48,433 nucleotides of DNA from CAVQGZ01 sp964400785 (GTDB taxonomy: Bacteria; Actinomycetota; Actinomycetes; Jiangellales; Jiangellaceae), in assembly GCA_964400785.1 (NCBI GenBank), contig CAYNWB010000013.1:1-48433 (forward strand), written 5' to 3'. The translations under genes and the position numbers were made by a program. The notes below the pieces were generated by a model. It was not told the DNA's origin, made no database searches, and worked only from the letters and a program-made list of their open reading frames with translations. This document shows, piece after piece, positions 1 through 6,657 of this stretch; position 1 is the stretch's first letter; each line of letters begins with the position of its first letter.

Positions 1-133
1 GCACCCGACGGTCGAGCACTTCGCACCGCTGTTCCTCACCCTCGGCATGGCCGACGACCCGGGGGAGCCGGCTCGGCAGGTGCTCGATGGCTACTGGATG
101 GGGCTGTCCAAGCGCTCGATCCAGGTGACCTGA
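1..133 (+). CDS. C-terminal fragment of a DODA-type (LigB family) extradiol ring-cleavage dioxygenase
   Basis: Only the last 43 codons are present; reading begins at base 2 and stops at TGA 131-133. The fragment begins HPTVEHFAPLFLTLGMA, which resembles the conserved His-containing 'TPDHFLPL..ALGAA' segment near the C-terminus of class III extradiol dioxygenases of the 4,5-DOPA dioxygenase/YgiD type, and ends in an MGLSKRSIQVT tail like the family's 'S-M-R-S' ending. Known members use a mononuclear metal to open catechol-type rings. The call rests on a short fragment, so a generic LigB-fold protein is the safer reading. It converges with the histidine kinase, 24 bp away. Confidence 0.5.
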   Translation, partial: HPTVEHFAPLFLTLGMADDPGEPARQVLDGYWMGLSKRSIQVT

Positions 134-157
134 CAGGGCGTCGAGCAGGCGCCGACG

Positions 158-1423
158 TCACAGCGAGGGCGGCCCCAGCTCGAGCACCACGCGAGCACCA
201 CCCGACTCCGCCGTCTCCCGGCGCAGCAGGCCGCCCGAGGACTGCGCTGCGCGAGCGGCGATGTCCAGACCCAGACCCGTGCTGCCGCGCCGCTGCGGTG
301 TGGTGGTCCACCCGGGGCCATCGTCCTGCACCACGACCGTGGCGCCGCCGGGGTCGGAGCGTGGCGCCACCTCGACGGTCAGTGCCGTCCCGTCGGGGGT
401 GTGCACGAACACGTTCTGCAGCGCGATGTCGATCGCTGCCTCGAGATCCTGCCTGGTCAAGCGCACCCACAGCGGTCCCGGTGACAGATCCACCGTCAGC
501 GGCCGCCCCTGGTCCTCGGCGAGCACCGCCCAGAACGCCGTGCGTGCTGCCACCACCTCGACAGCGTCGCTGTGGGCACGCAGCCCCTCTCGCTCCGGGC
601 GGCGCTGGCTGCGGATGATCTCGTCCACGCTGGCCTGCACGGCATCGAGGTCATCACGCAGCCGTTCCCGCACTGCGGGGTCCTCGACTCCGTCCAGGTC
701 GACGGCGAGTGCTGTCAGAGGCGTGCGCAGGCGATGCGCAAGGTCGGCCGACGACCGGCGTTCGTCGGCGAGCAGCTCCTGCACACGACCCGCCAGGCGA
801 TTCAGCGCCACGCCGACCTCAGCCACCTCGGGCACCCCCGAGGGCTCCGTTCGCACGTCGAGGTCGCCGTCGGCCATCTCGTGCGCGACTCCCGCGATCG
901 ACGTCAGTGGCGCGGTGGTGCGCCGCGCGAGGGTGACCGCGGTCACGGTCGCCGCGGCCAGCAGCAGCACCGCTGCCGCACCCAGGGCCGCGAGACTCGT
1001 CCCGAGTCCAGCCCGCAGGTCTGCCGGGGACAGCTCCACGAGCACCACAGACGTGCCCGCGGGCCCGATGGCCGGGGAGGCCACGACGACTCCCGACCCC
1101 GTCTGGACGCTCACTGCTCGCCCGGTGCGCGCCGCGGCCACGGCCGGCTCAGTGCCTGGCGACGGCGGGTCGCCGACCACCGACCCGTCCGGCAACGCGA
1201 CGCTCAGGCTTCCGGGGCCGTCCGGCGCTGCGGGCAGCAGCGCGGGGATCGCCTGGACGCCAGAGCTCGACAGCAGCACCGCCGTCTGCTGCGCCCGAGC
1301 CTGTCCGGCCTGCACGGCGGTGGCGCGAACGGTGTCGCGCGTCGCGACGCCGAGCGGCACCACGAGGGCCACGACAGCGGCGGCACAGATGAGCAACCCG
1401 AAGAGCACCAGCCGTCGTCTCAC
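158..1423 (-). CDS. Membrane sensor histidine kinase of a two-component system
   Basis: The 421-residue protein has a first membrane helix at about residues 5-27, an extracytoplasmic sensor of about 110 residues, a second helix at about 140-165, a HAMP linker (166-220), a dimerisation/phosphoacceptor helix with the motif SADLAHRLRTPLTAL (phospho-His 230), and a HATPase domain with N337, DDGPG (367-371) and GSTGLGL (380-386). It should autophosphorylate and pass phosphate to the regulator encoded just upstream. The GTG start at 1423 overlaps the regulator stop by 4 bp (GTGA), so the two are translationally coupled. The sensor domain gives no clue to the signal. Confidence 0.93.
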   Translation of the reverse strand: MRRRLVLFGLLICAAAVVALVVPLGVATRDTVRATAVQAGQARAQQTAVLLSSSGVQAIPALLPAAPDGPGSLSVALPDGSVVGDPPSPGTEPAVAAARTGRAVSVQTGSGVVVASPAIGPAGTSVVLVELSPADLRAGLGTSLAALGAAAVLLLAAATVTAVTLARRTTAPLTSIAGVAHEMADGDLDVRTEPSGVPEVAEVGVALNRLAGRVQELLADERRSSADLAHRLRTPLTALAVDLDGVEDPAVRERLRDDLDAVQASVDEIIRSQRRPEREGLRAHSDAVEVVAARTAFWAVLAEDQGRPLTVDLSPGPLWVRLTRQDLEAAIDIALQNVFVHTPDGTALTVEVAPRSDPGGATVVVQDDGPGWTTTPQRRGSTGLGLDIAARAAQSSGGLLRRETAESGGARVVLELGPPSL

Positions 1424-2106
1424 GACTCGCGCCCGTCCTCCAGACGCAGGCCCACCCCACGCACGGTGTGCAGGAAGCGGGGCTGGTCCGCGCTCTCTCC
1501 CAGCTTGCGACGCAGCCACGAGATGTGCACGTCGACCGTGCGGGCGCTGTCCGTGCGCTGCCACACCTGCCGAAGCAGCTCACGTCGAGTCACGACACGG
1601 GCGGGATTGGCCGCCAGGTAGGCCAGCAGGTCGAACTCCAGCGGCGTGAGGTCGAGCACCCTGCCGTCCACCTCGGCCACGTGCCGGGTGGGGTCGACGG
1701 TCAGACCGCCGACGCGGTACACGGGGGCCGGCTCGGCGGCCGGTGGGCCCGAGCGACGCAGCACTGCCCGAACACGTGCCTCGAGCTGCGAAGGGTCGAA
1801 CGGTTTCACCACGTAGTCGTCGGCTCCGGCGTCGAGCAGGCGCACCACCAGCCCTTCGTCGTCGCGTGCGGTGGCCACGACCACGGGCACGTCGCTGACT
1901 GCCCTGATCATGGTCAGCAGACGCTCCCCGGGGAGATCGGGCAGGCCCAGGTCGAGCACGACGGCGTCGGGCGGGTCGGCCAGCAGGTGCTGCAGCCCGG
2001 TCATCGCATCGGCCGCCGAGTCCACTGCGTGGCCGCGCCCAGACAGAGCCCTGATCAGTGCGCTGCGAATCGTGGCATCGTCCTCGATCAGCAGCAGGTG
2101 CGCCAT
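1420..2106 (-). CDS. OmpR/PhoB-family response regulator
   Basis: The 228-residue regulator has a receiver domain with acidic pocket ED (8-9), phosphoacceptor Asp52 in VVLDLGLPDLPG and Lys101 in VVKPF, then a winged-helix DNA-binding domain (about 130-225) with the LTPLEFDLLAYL and RTVDVHISWLRRKLG segments typical of the OmpR class. It is the first gene of a two-gene unit with the kinase. The start ATG lies 6 nt after a TAGGGT hexamer (2118-2113 on the minus strand), consistent with a leaderless message. The electron-transfer operon next door is a plausible target: its promoter region carries an 11-bp direct repeat. Confidence 0.95.
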   Translation of the reverse strand: MAHLLLIEDDATIRSALIRALSGRGHAVDSAADAMTGLQHLLADPPDAVVLDLGLPDLPGERLLTMIRAVSDVPVVVATARDDEGLVVRLLDAGADDYVVKPFDPSQLEARVRAVLRRSGPPAAEPAPVYRVGGLTVDPTRHVAEVDGRVLDLTPLEFDLLAYLAANPARVVTRRELLRQVWQRTDSARTVDVHISWLRRKLGESADQPRFLHTVRGVGLRLEDGRES

Positions 2107-2139
2107 GACCGAACCCTAGGACGCTGGCATGCTGGCCAC

Positions 2140-2643
2140 GTGCCCGACGATGCTGACACGGCTCGCCCGCGCCGCTTGGCAGCGCTGGTGCTGATGTGGG
2201 CCGTCGCGGTACCTCTCGCCGCTGCGCTCGGAGTTCTGGCCCTGCGTGCCGCGGGCGGTGACTCGTCGGGCGCTGCCGTGCTCTCCGCGGCCGAGGCCGA
2301 GGCCTTGGTGTCGGCGTCACCAGCCACGACGGCCTCAGCCAGCCCCTCGCCCTCGACGGGGCCTACCCCGACGCCGACCCCCGCGCCGACCCCCGCGCCG
2401 ACGGATGCCCTCGTGGTCGAGCGCCGGGTGCCCGGCGCGGTGCTGGGACTGAGCTGCCCCGCGACCGGACCGGTGCTGGTCTGGTCGGTGCCCGACCCCG
2501 GATGGCGGGTGGACGAGGTCGAGCCGGAGGACGGAGAGCTTCGCGTACGTCTGGAGTCCGAGGCCGCCGAGATCCGAGTCATCATCGCGTGCACCGACGG
2601 AACCCCTGAGGTCGTCGAGGCAGCCCGCCCCGACGACGACTGA
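2140..2643 (+). CDS. Membrane-anchored secreted protein of unknown function with a Ser/Thr/Pro-rich linker
   Basis: The 167-residue protein has a short cytoplasmic start (PDDADTARPRR), one hydrophobic helix (about 13-36), a low-complexity linker rich in Ala/Ser/Thr/Pro (about 60-90, TPTPTPAPTPAP) and an extracytoplasmic domain of about 75 residues with two Cys (LSCPATG and IIACTDG) that could form a disulfide. I do not recognise the domain. The GTG start follows CATGCT by 6 nt and is taken as leaderless; it is divergent from the response regulator with only 33 bp between starts. Its stop lies 3 bp from the ferredoxin stop. Its place between the two-component system and the redox operon suggests a linked role, but that is inference. 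Confidence 0.75.
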   Translation: MPDDADTARPRRLAALVLMWAVAVPLAAALGVLALRAAGGDSSGAAVLSAAEAEALVSASPATTASASPSPSTGPTPTPTPAPTPAPTDALVVERRVPGAVLGLSCPATGPVLVWSVPDPGWRVDEVEPEDGELRVRLESEAAEIRVIIACTDGTPEVVEAARPDDD

Positions 2644-2646
2644 CGG

Positions 2647-2886
2647 TCACCGCCGGGTGCGGGACAAGGACAAGGCTGCCGCTGGACAGCTCGCCACCGC
2701 CCACCGCGCAGCCTCGTGAAGTCGGTGAGGGACGTCCGCCGCATCACTGCCGCCGAGATCCGGGAAGCCCCAACGGTCGGGCGTGATCAGCTCGGGGGCA
2801 GCCGCGGCACACACCCCGTGCCCGGCACACAGGCGCCAGTCCACGCTCAGGGTCGCGGGTGGGTCGACGCGTGCTTGTCGTCTCAC
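2647..2886 (-). CDS. Small single-cluster ferredoxin ([3Fe-4S]-type)
   Basis: The 79-residue protein has Cys20-x5-Cys26 (CAGHGVC) followed by APELI and a final Cys67-Pro, the pattern of actinobacterial one-cluster ferredoxins (C-x5-C...CP), which usually carry [3Fe-4S]. The GTG start at 2886 overlaps the stop of the NuoF-like gene (GTGA), making it the last gene of the five-gene minus-strand operon. It is the likely soluble electron donor or acceptor of that chain. No frame problem is seen. Confidence 0.88.
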   Translation of the reverse strand: MRRQARVDPPATLSVDWRLCAGHGVCAAAAPELITPDRWGFPDLGGSDAADVPHRLHEAARWAVASCPAAALSLSRTRR

Positions 2887-4145
2887 GCTGCCCCGCAGCC
2901 CCCGGCTCGGTGGGCACGGATGTCGCCCTCTGCCCACTGCAGCGCGGAACGCAGCGCGTCGACGGACGCTGTCGGGTGCGCGCACATCCCACGGCCCCGC
3001 AGCGACGTCAGCGCCTCGGTGGCCTCGACCAGCGCGGGCCCCATCTGGGTGCTGCTCGTGGCGACCGCGGCGAGCTCGCCGGCGACGAACGGCAGGCCCA
3101 CTCGGCAGGGTCCGCACTGGCCCGCACTGCCGGCTGCCAAGGTGCGAGCCACCGCGGCGACGAGCGAGACCGCGCACAGCCCTGCCGGGACGGCCACCAT
3201 GATGCCGGCGCCCCACCGTCCGCCCACGCGCTCCATTCCCTCCCGCGTGAGCACGGCATCGGAGAGCTGGGGCGACCACGGCAGCCAACGCCCGTGCCAG
3301 CCGCCGGTGACGACCCCGGACAGGGCCTCGGTCGGTCCGCCGGCAGCACGTATGGCGTCGTCGAGCGTCGCCGTGCTCGCCAGCTCGACGACGCCCGGTT
3401 GCCTGAGCGCACCGCTCATGGTCAGCAGTGCACTCGCCGACGGCAGACCGCGGGCCGCCAACGCCAGCCTGGCGAACGTCTCGACGTTGCTCACGAGAGC
3501 AGGTCTGCGGCGACGTCCCAGTCGAGCGGGGGTCAGCGGCGGACGGCCGAGCGGGGTCGGCAGCGGCTCGCCCCCGAATACCCCGCTGAGCACGGCACTC
3601 GACTCGCCGGCTGCGAACGTGGACGGCCCGACCGACACCTGGACGGCCCCGGCGAGGCCTCGTTCCTGCGCTGCTGCCGTGACGGCGCCGGGCACGTCGG
3701 GGCGGTCCACCGAGACTCGAACGACCACCTGGCTGCTGCCCAGTGCGCGAGCAGCCAGCAGGGCACCATCCAGAACGAGGTGCGGCACGTGCCGCAGCAG
3801 CACGCCGTCCTTCGCGCTGGCAGCTTCTCCCTCGGAGCCGTTCACGACGACCACGGCGGGTCGTCCTCCTGCGGCGCCGCGTAGCTTGACCGCTGTGGGG
3901 AAGCCCGCCCCCCCGAAGCCTCGCAGGTCGGCCGCCTCGGCGGCGATCGCCAGCTCATCGAGCCCGAGGCGGGGGATCGGCCCGTAGCCTCGCCGATGCT
4001 CGTCCCAGGGTCTGCGCTGTCCGGGCTCGGCGCCTGCGAGCAGCAGCGACCCCGCATTGAGCAGACGGTCGGGCCGAGGCCCCTCGACCCCACCCGGCAG
4101 TGTGACGCCGGGCATGAGCACGGCGGTGCTGACGGCAGCCGTCAT
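2883..4145 (-). CDS. NuoF-like (complex I 51-kDa) NADH-binding flavoprotein subunit, stand-alone
   Basis: The 420-residue protein carries the complex I 51-kDa fold: the FMN/NADH site RGFGGAGFPTAVKL (about 75-88) and VNGSEGEAASAKD (101-113), a SLBB-like middle region, and a C-terminal Fe-S domain. The cluster motif is SAGQCGPC, so the first of the four usual ligands (C-x2-C-x2-C ... C) is Ala341; only Cys344, Cys347 and Cys388 remain. Neighbours replace the rest of complex I with a ferric-reductase-like membrane protein and a ferredoxin. The ATG overlaps the preceding stop (ATGA). Likely role: entry or exit of electrons at NAD(H) for the membrane chain. The reaction direction is inference. Confidence 0.85.
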   Translation of the reverse strand: MTAAVSTAVLMPGVTLPGGVEGPRPDRLLNAGSLLLAGAEPGQRRPWDEHRRGYGPIPRLGLDELAIAAEAADLRGFGGAGFPTAVKLRGAAGGRPAVVVVNGSEGEAASAKDGVLLRHVPHLVLDGALLAARALGSSQVVVRVSVDRPDVPGAVTAAAQERGLAGAVQVSVGPSTFAAGESSAVLSGVFGGEPLPTPLGRPPLTPARLGRRRRPALVSNVETFARLALAARGLPSASALLTMSGALRQPGVVELASTATLDDAIRAAGGPTEALSGVVTGGWHGRWLPWSPQLSDAVLTREGMERVGGRWGAGIMVAVPAGLCAVSLVAAVARTLAAGSAGQCGPCRVGLPFVAGELAAVATSSTQMGPALVEATEALTSLRGRGMCAHPTASVDALRSALQWAEGDIRAHRAGGCGAA

Positions 4146-4711
4146 CGCGGGCTCTTCTCCAGCGTCGGCGCGACCGGCACTCCGGCTGGTCGCCCCCGTA
4201 CCGCCGCGCTCACGCGCAGCCCGGCGGCGGCCAGCACAAGGGCCGCACCCAGCAGGCCCGCCCCGAGGTAGGGCTGACGCCATGAGTCGGTGCCGAGCGC
4301 GAGCGCATGAGCCACCGACAGCAGCCACGCCGGGTACGTGAGGGCGTGCAGCGTCCACCAGGCGCGAGGCCCCCTGGCGCGGGCTGCGGACGAGAGGGCG
4401 ACGACGAGCAGCAGGTGCAGTGCCACCGATCCCACCCCGACCCAGACCGGTTGCCATGCGGACGCCCCAGGTACGAGAGCAGCGGCGACCGAGATGTCGA
4501 CCCAGGGGTCGAGCACGCTGAGCACGACGTGGCCCAGGGTGAGTGCGAGGCCGGTGACAGCGGCTGAGCGGTGGATGGCGACGACTGCGCCCCGCAGCGC
4601 GGCGTGCGTGATGGCCGGACCCACCAGCCCCGCGGCGACGGCCACGGTCAGCGCGGCCAGAGCAACCGTTCCGGCTGCCCGCAGCAGAATCCACGTCGTC
4701 TCCGGGCCCAT
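4142..4711 (-). CDS. Ferric-reductase-like transmembrane (haem b) protein
   Basis: The 189-residue protein has about five to six hydrophobic helices. Paired His residues on successive helices (IHRSAAVTGLALTLGHVVLS and TLHALTYPAWLLSVAHALALG) are the usual bis-haem arrangement of the ferric reductase-like/YedZ/NOX membrane domain. The start ATG at 4711 lies 1 bp after the ApbE stop and the end overlaps the NuoF-like start by 4 bp. With NuoF-like and ferredoxin partners in the cytoplasm and a flavinylated protein outside, it is the obvious membrane-crossing step. It is shorter than eukaryotic NOX proteins and lacks their flavin domain. Confidence 0.85.
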   Translation of the reverse strand: MGPETTWILLRAAGTVALAALTVAVAAGLVGPAITHAALRGAVVAIHRSAAVTGLALTLGHVVLSVLDPWVDISVAAALVPGASAWQPVWVGVGSVALHLLLVVALSSAARARGPRAWWTLHALTYPAWLLSVAHALALGTDSWRQPYLGAGLLGAALVLAAAGLRVSAAVRGRPAGVPVAPTLEKSPR

Positions 4712-4712
4712 G

Positions 4713-5636
4713 TCAGACCGCCCTGCGGGGTTGCGAGGGCCAGGCCCCGACGCAGACGGTGGCTGAGCCGTCCAACGCGACGAGTCGAGCGCAGAGCCCG
4801 AGCGAGTCGAGCCAGGCGGGCGCGTCGTGCCCCAGGATGAGGGCGGCCGTGCTGGCGGCGTTCGCCTCCGTGGCGGTAGCCGCGTGGACGGTGGCGCTGC
4901 GCCAGGGGCTACGCGCCGGCTGCCCGTGGCGGGGATCGATGATGTGGTGTGCCGGGCCGTCCGCCATCTGCCAACGACGCACATCCTGTGCTGAGGTGGC
5001 GACGCCACCGGAACGGATCGCGACCGCCGTCTGCCCATCGGTACCGGGCGGAAGGCCGATCACCCATCCGCCCGGCGGGGGCTCGCCGCTCACGGCGATG
5101 TCGCCACCGAGGTCGATCAGCGCGCCACCGGCCACCCCGGACGAGGCGGCGGCGACCGTGTCTGCGAGCCAGGCCTTGCCGACCGCGCCCAGGTCGAGCC
5201 GGCACCCGCGGGGCACCGTCAGCGTCGTGACGTCGGGTGCGTCGACGATCGCGACGTCACGCCAGGTCGGCACGACAGCGGGTCGGACACCGGAGGTGAG
5301 CCGACCGTTGGTCGCCCCGAGGTCGGCGAACGTGCGGTCGTAGCCTGCTGCCACCACCGATGCGCCCACCGTCGGATCGACCAGTCCGCGGGTCGCTGCT
5401 GCCATCCGCAGCGCCGACCGCAGGCTGTCGCGCAGGACCGGTCCGATGGTGACAGGCGTGCCGGCGGCATCGTTGGCGCGGGTCAGCTCCGAGTCGGGCC
5501 GAAACCGGCTGGCCGCGTGGTCGAAGGCGTCGATCGACGACTCGAGCGCTCGACGGACTGCCGGCAGAGCGCTCGGCCTGGTGACCACCGCGCGCACCGA
5601 CGTCGCCAACCCGGCTCCGGTGAACGTGGCGGTCAT
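4713..5636 (-). CDS. apbE: FAD:protein FMN transferase
   Basis: The 307-residue protein has the ApbE signatures LDLGAVGKAWLAD (147-159), LGGDIAVSG (176-184), HHIIDPRHG (230-238) and TEANAAST (about 256-263). ApbE enzymes move FMN from FAD to a Thr in a [S/T]-G-A-T-type motif of extracytoplasmic proteins, using Mg2+. No clear Sec signal or lipobox is visible at the N-terminus. Its ATG overlaps the preceding gene's stop (ATGA), so the natural substrate is probably encoded by that gene, which is interrupted by the N gap. Confidence 0.93.
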   Translation of the reverse strand: MTATFTGAGLATSVRAVVTRPSALPAVRRALESSIDAFDHAASRFRPDSELTRANDAAGTPVTIGPVLRDSLRSALRMAAATRGLVDPTVGASVVAAGYDRTFADLGATNGRLTSGVRPAVVPTWRDVAIVDAPDVTTLTVPRGCRLDLGAVGKAWLADTVAAASSGVAGGALIDLGGDIAVSGEPPPGGWVIGLPPGTDGQTAVAIRSGGVATSAQDVRRWQMADGPAHHIIDPRHGQPARSPWRSATVHAATATEANAASTAALILGHDAPAWLDSLGLCARLVALDGSATVCVGAWPSQPRRAV

Positions 5637-5806
5637 GACGCCCGTGTGATCGTGTGCGGCGCCTCGACTGGTGCGGCACTCGGCGNNNNNNNNNNCAGAG
5701 CGCCTTCGATCTCGGCGACCACCAGTCCTGTTGATGCCCCGGCGACCAGGACGACGGCAACGCCGGCGGACGCGGCGAGACGTCGTGGCAGGTCTGTTCG
5801 TGTCAC
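5633..5806 (-). CDS. Small membrane-anchored protein, probably an FMN-binding (ApbE substrate) protein truncated by the assembly gap
   Basis: Both sides of the N run are open in one frame if the gap is taken as ten bases. The N-terminal part has a basic start and one hydrophobic helix (RRLAASAGVAVVLVAGASTG) followed by VVAEIEGAL; the C-terminal part (PSAAPVEAPHTITRAS) is Pro/Ala-rich and its stop overlaps apbE by 4 bp. As written it is only 57 residues and has no FMN_bind domain or flavinylation motif. In related actinobacterial operons this position holds an FMN-binding-domain protein, so I infer that a collapsed or missing segment lies in the gap. GTG 5806 follows CACGAT by 6 nt. Confidence 0.5.
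   Translation of the reverse strand: MTRTDLPRRLAASAGVAVVLVAGASTGLVVAEIEGALXXXXPSAAPVEAPHTITRAS
5686..5695. other. Assembly gap (10 Ns)
   Basis: Ten consecutive undetermined bases. The round number suggests a scaffold placeholder rather than a measured length, so the coding sequence across it may be incomplete. Confidence 0.98.
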
Positions 5807-5852
5807 GTCCCCATCGTGGACGGCAGGGTGTTGGAGCGGTGTTCGGCTGACC

Positions 5853-5868
5853 TCAAGAGTTGGTCAAG
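5853..5868. promoter_or_regulatory. Direct repeat with 11-bp period, candidate OmpR-type regulator site
   Basis: TCAAG at 5853-5857 is repeated at 5864-5868, an 11-bp period. A second, weaker pair, GTTGGA at 5830 and GTTCGG at 5841, has the same period. OmpR/PhoB-class regulators bind tandem half-sites about 11 bp apart on one face of the helix. The site lies in the 165-bp divergent region between the redox operon and the Asp-rich protein gene, and an OmpR-type regulator gene is 3.7 kb away. Binding is inferred. Confidence 0.4.
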
Positions 5869-5971
5869 CCGGCCCAGACGTAGCCCTGACACTGGCTTGG
5901 GTCCCTTCTGCCACGCGTCGCGCCATGGTGTCGATGGCCGTCACCTGACGGTCCACGTCGAAGGAGGAACC

Positions 5972-6325
5972 ATGCGCCAGATTCTCACCGCAGCCGGCAT
6001 CGCTGTGGCTGCCACCGTCGTCGGTGTGGCTGCCTACGCGAGCCAGTCCCCGTCACAGCCCGCTGACCCCGTGCCCGTCTCGTCCAGCGCAACGATCGAC
6101 GACTCGGCGCAGATGCAGGTCTCGGACCTGCCCGCCACCGCGGCCTCGCCGTCCCCCAGCGCGTCCGTCGACGGGCCCGACGACAACGGTGGGCTGACCG
6201 ACCGCGACCTTCGGGTGGAGCCGGGCGATGACAGGGACGTCGCGCGGGATGGTGACCACCAGGACGACTCCTGGGACGACGACCACGGTGACGACGACTG
6301 GGACGACGACTGGGACGACGACTGA
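5972..6325 (+). CDS. Exported Asp-rich repeat protein of unknown function
   Basis: The 117-residue protein has an N-terminal signal or anchor helix (residues 3-24, ending AYA), a Ser/Pro/Ala middle and an extremely acidic C-terminus made of WDDD units (DDDWDDDWDDD at the end). It has no Cys. The start is fixed by a strong ribosome site AAGGAGG (5961-5967). Poly-Asp tails outside the cell can bind Ca2+, Mn2+ or Fe3+, but no function is established here. It is divergent from the flavin-dependent electron-transfer operon and may be co-regulated with it. Confidence 0.85.
   Translation: MRQILTAAGIAVAATVVGVAAYASQSPSQPADPVPVSSSATIDDSAQMQVSDLPATAASPSPSASVDGPDDNGGLTDRDLRVEPGDDRDVARDGDHQDDSWDDDHGDDDWDDDWDDD
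6272..6322 (+). repeat. 12-bp tandem repeat encoding WDDD
   Basis: The 12-mer TGGGACGACGAC occurs at 6272-6283, then twice in direct tandem at 6299-6310 and 6311-6322, ending at the stop codon. It is in frame and codes for Trp-Asp-Asp-Asp. The copy number could vary by slippage without breaking the frame. Confidence 0.9.
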
Positions 6326-6419
6326 GCGTGATCAGGGTCACACCCGGCGCCTGTATCCCTCACTGCGGGTCGGACGTCTATGGGTCAGTCAACGTACTCG
6401 TCGAACCAAGGAGGCCTTC

Positions 6420-6632
6420 GTGACCACCAACGAATCCACCGCTGACCGCACCATCCGGGCCCTGCTGGCCGTCGTCGCCGTTGCCGCGGCACTGTGGGTG
6501 GGCATCGGCTCCGTCGCCGGCATCGTGCTGGCTGTCGTGGCTGCGGTGCTGGGCGTGACTGCCGCAACGGGCTTCTGCCCGCTGTACCGGGTGCTCGGCA
6601 TCAGCACCTGCCGCGTCCCGGCCGGCCGCTGA
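6420..6632 (+). CDS. DUF2892 (YgaP-like) small inner-membrane protein
   Basis: The 70-residue protein has two hydrophobic helices joined by a short turn, followed by TGFCPLYRVLGISTC. This CPLY...C ending is typical of DUF2892 membrane proteins, often found near rhodanese, ArsR or thiol-redox genes. The GTG start is supported by AAGGAGG at 6408-6414. It lies 25 bp upstream of the ECF sigma factor gene. Confidence 0.88.
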   Translation: MTTNESTADRTIRALLAVVAVAAALWVGIGSVAGIVLAVVAAVLGVTAATGFCPLYRVLGISTCRVPAGR

Positions 6633-6657
6633 CCCCAAGCGTTCTACCGTCTCGCCC

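Noticed and set aside
2883..4694. Extending the NuoF-like protein upstream to 603 residues
   Set aside because: The extension is antisense-like sequence inside the ferric-reductase-like gene; the ATGA junction at 4142-4145 marks the true start.
6272..6322. Short tandem repeats as a possible CRISPR or regulatory repeat
   Set aside because: The 12-bp units are contiguous, in frame and code for WDDD in an exported protein; there are no spacers.
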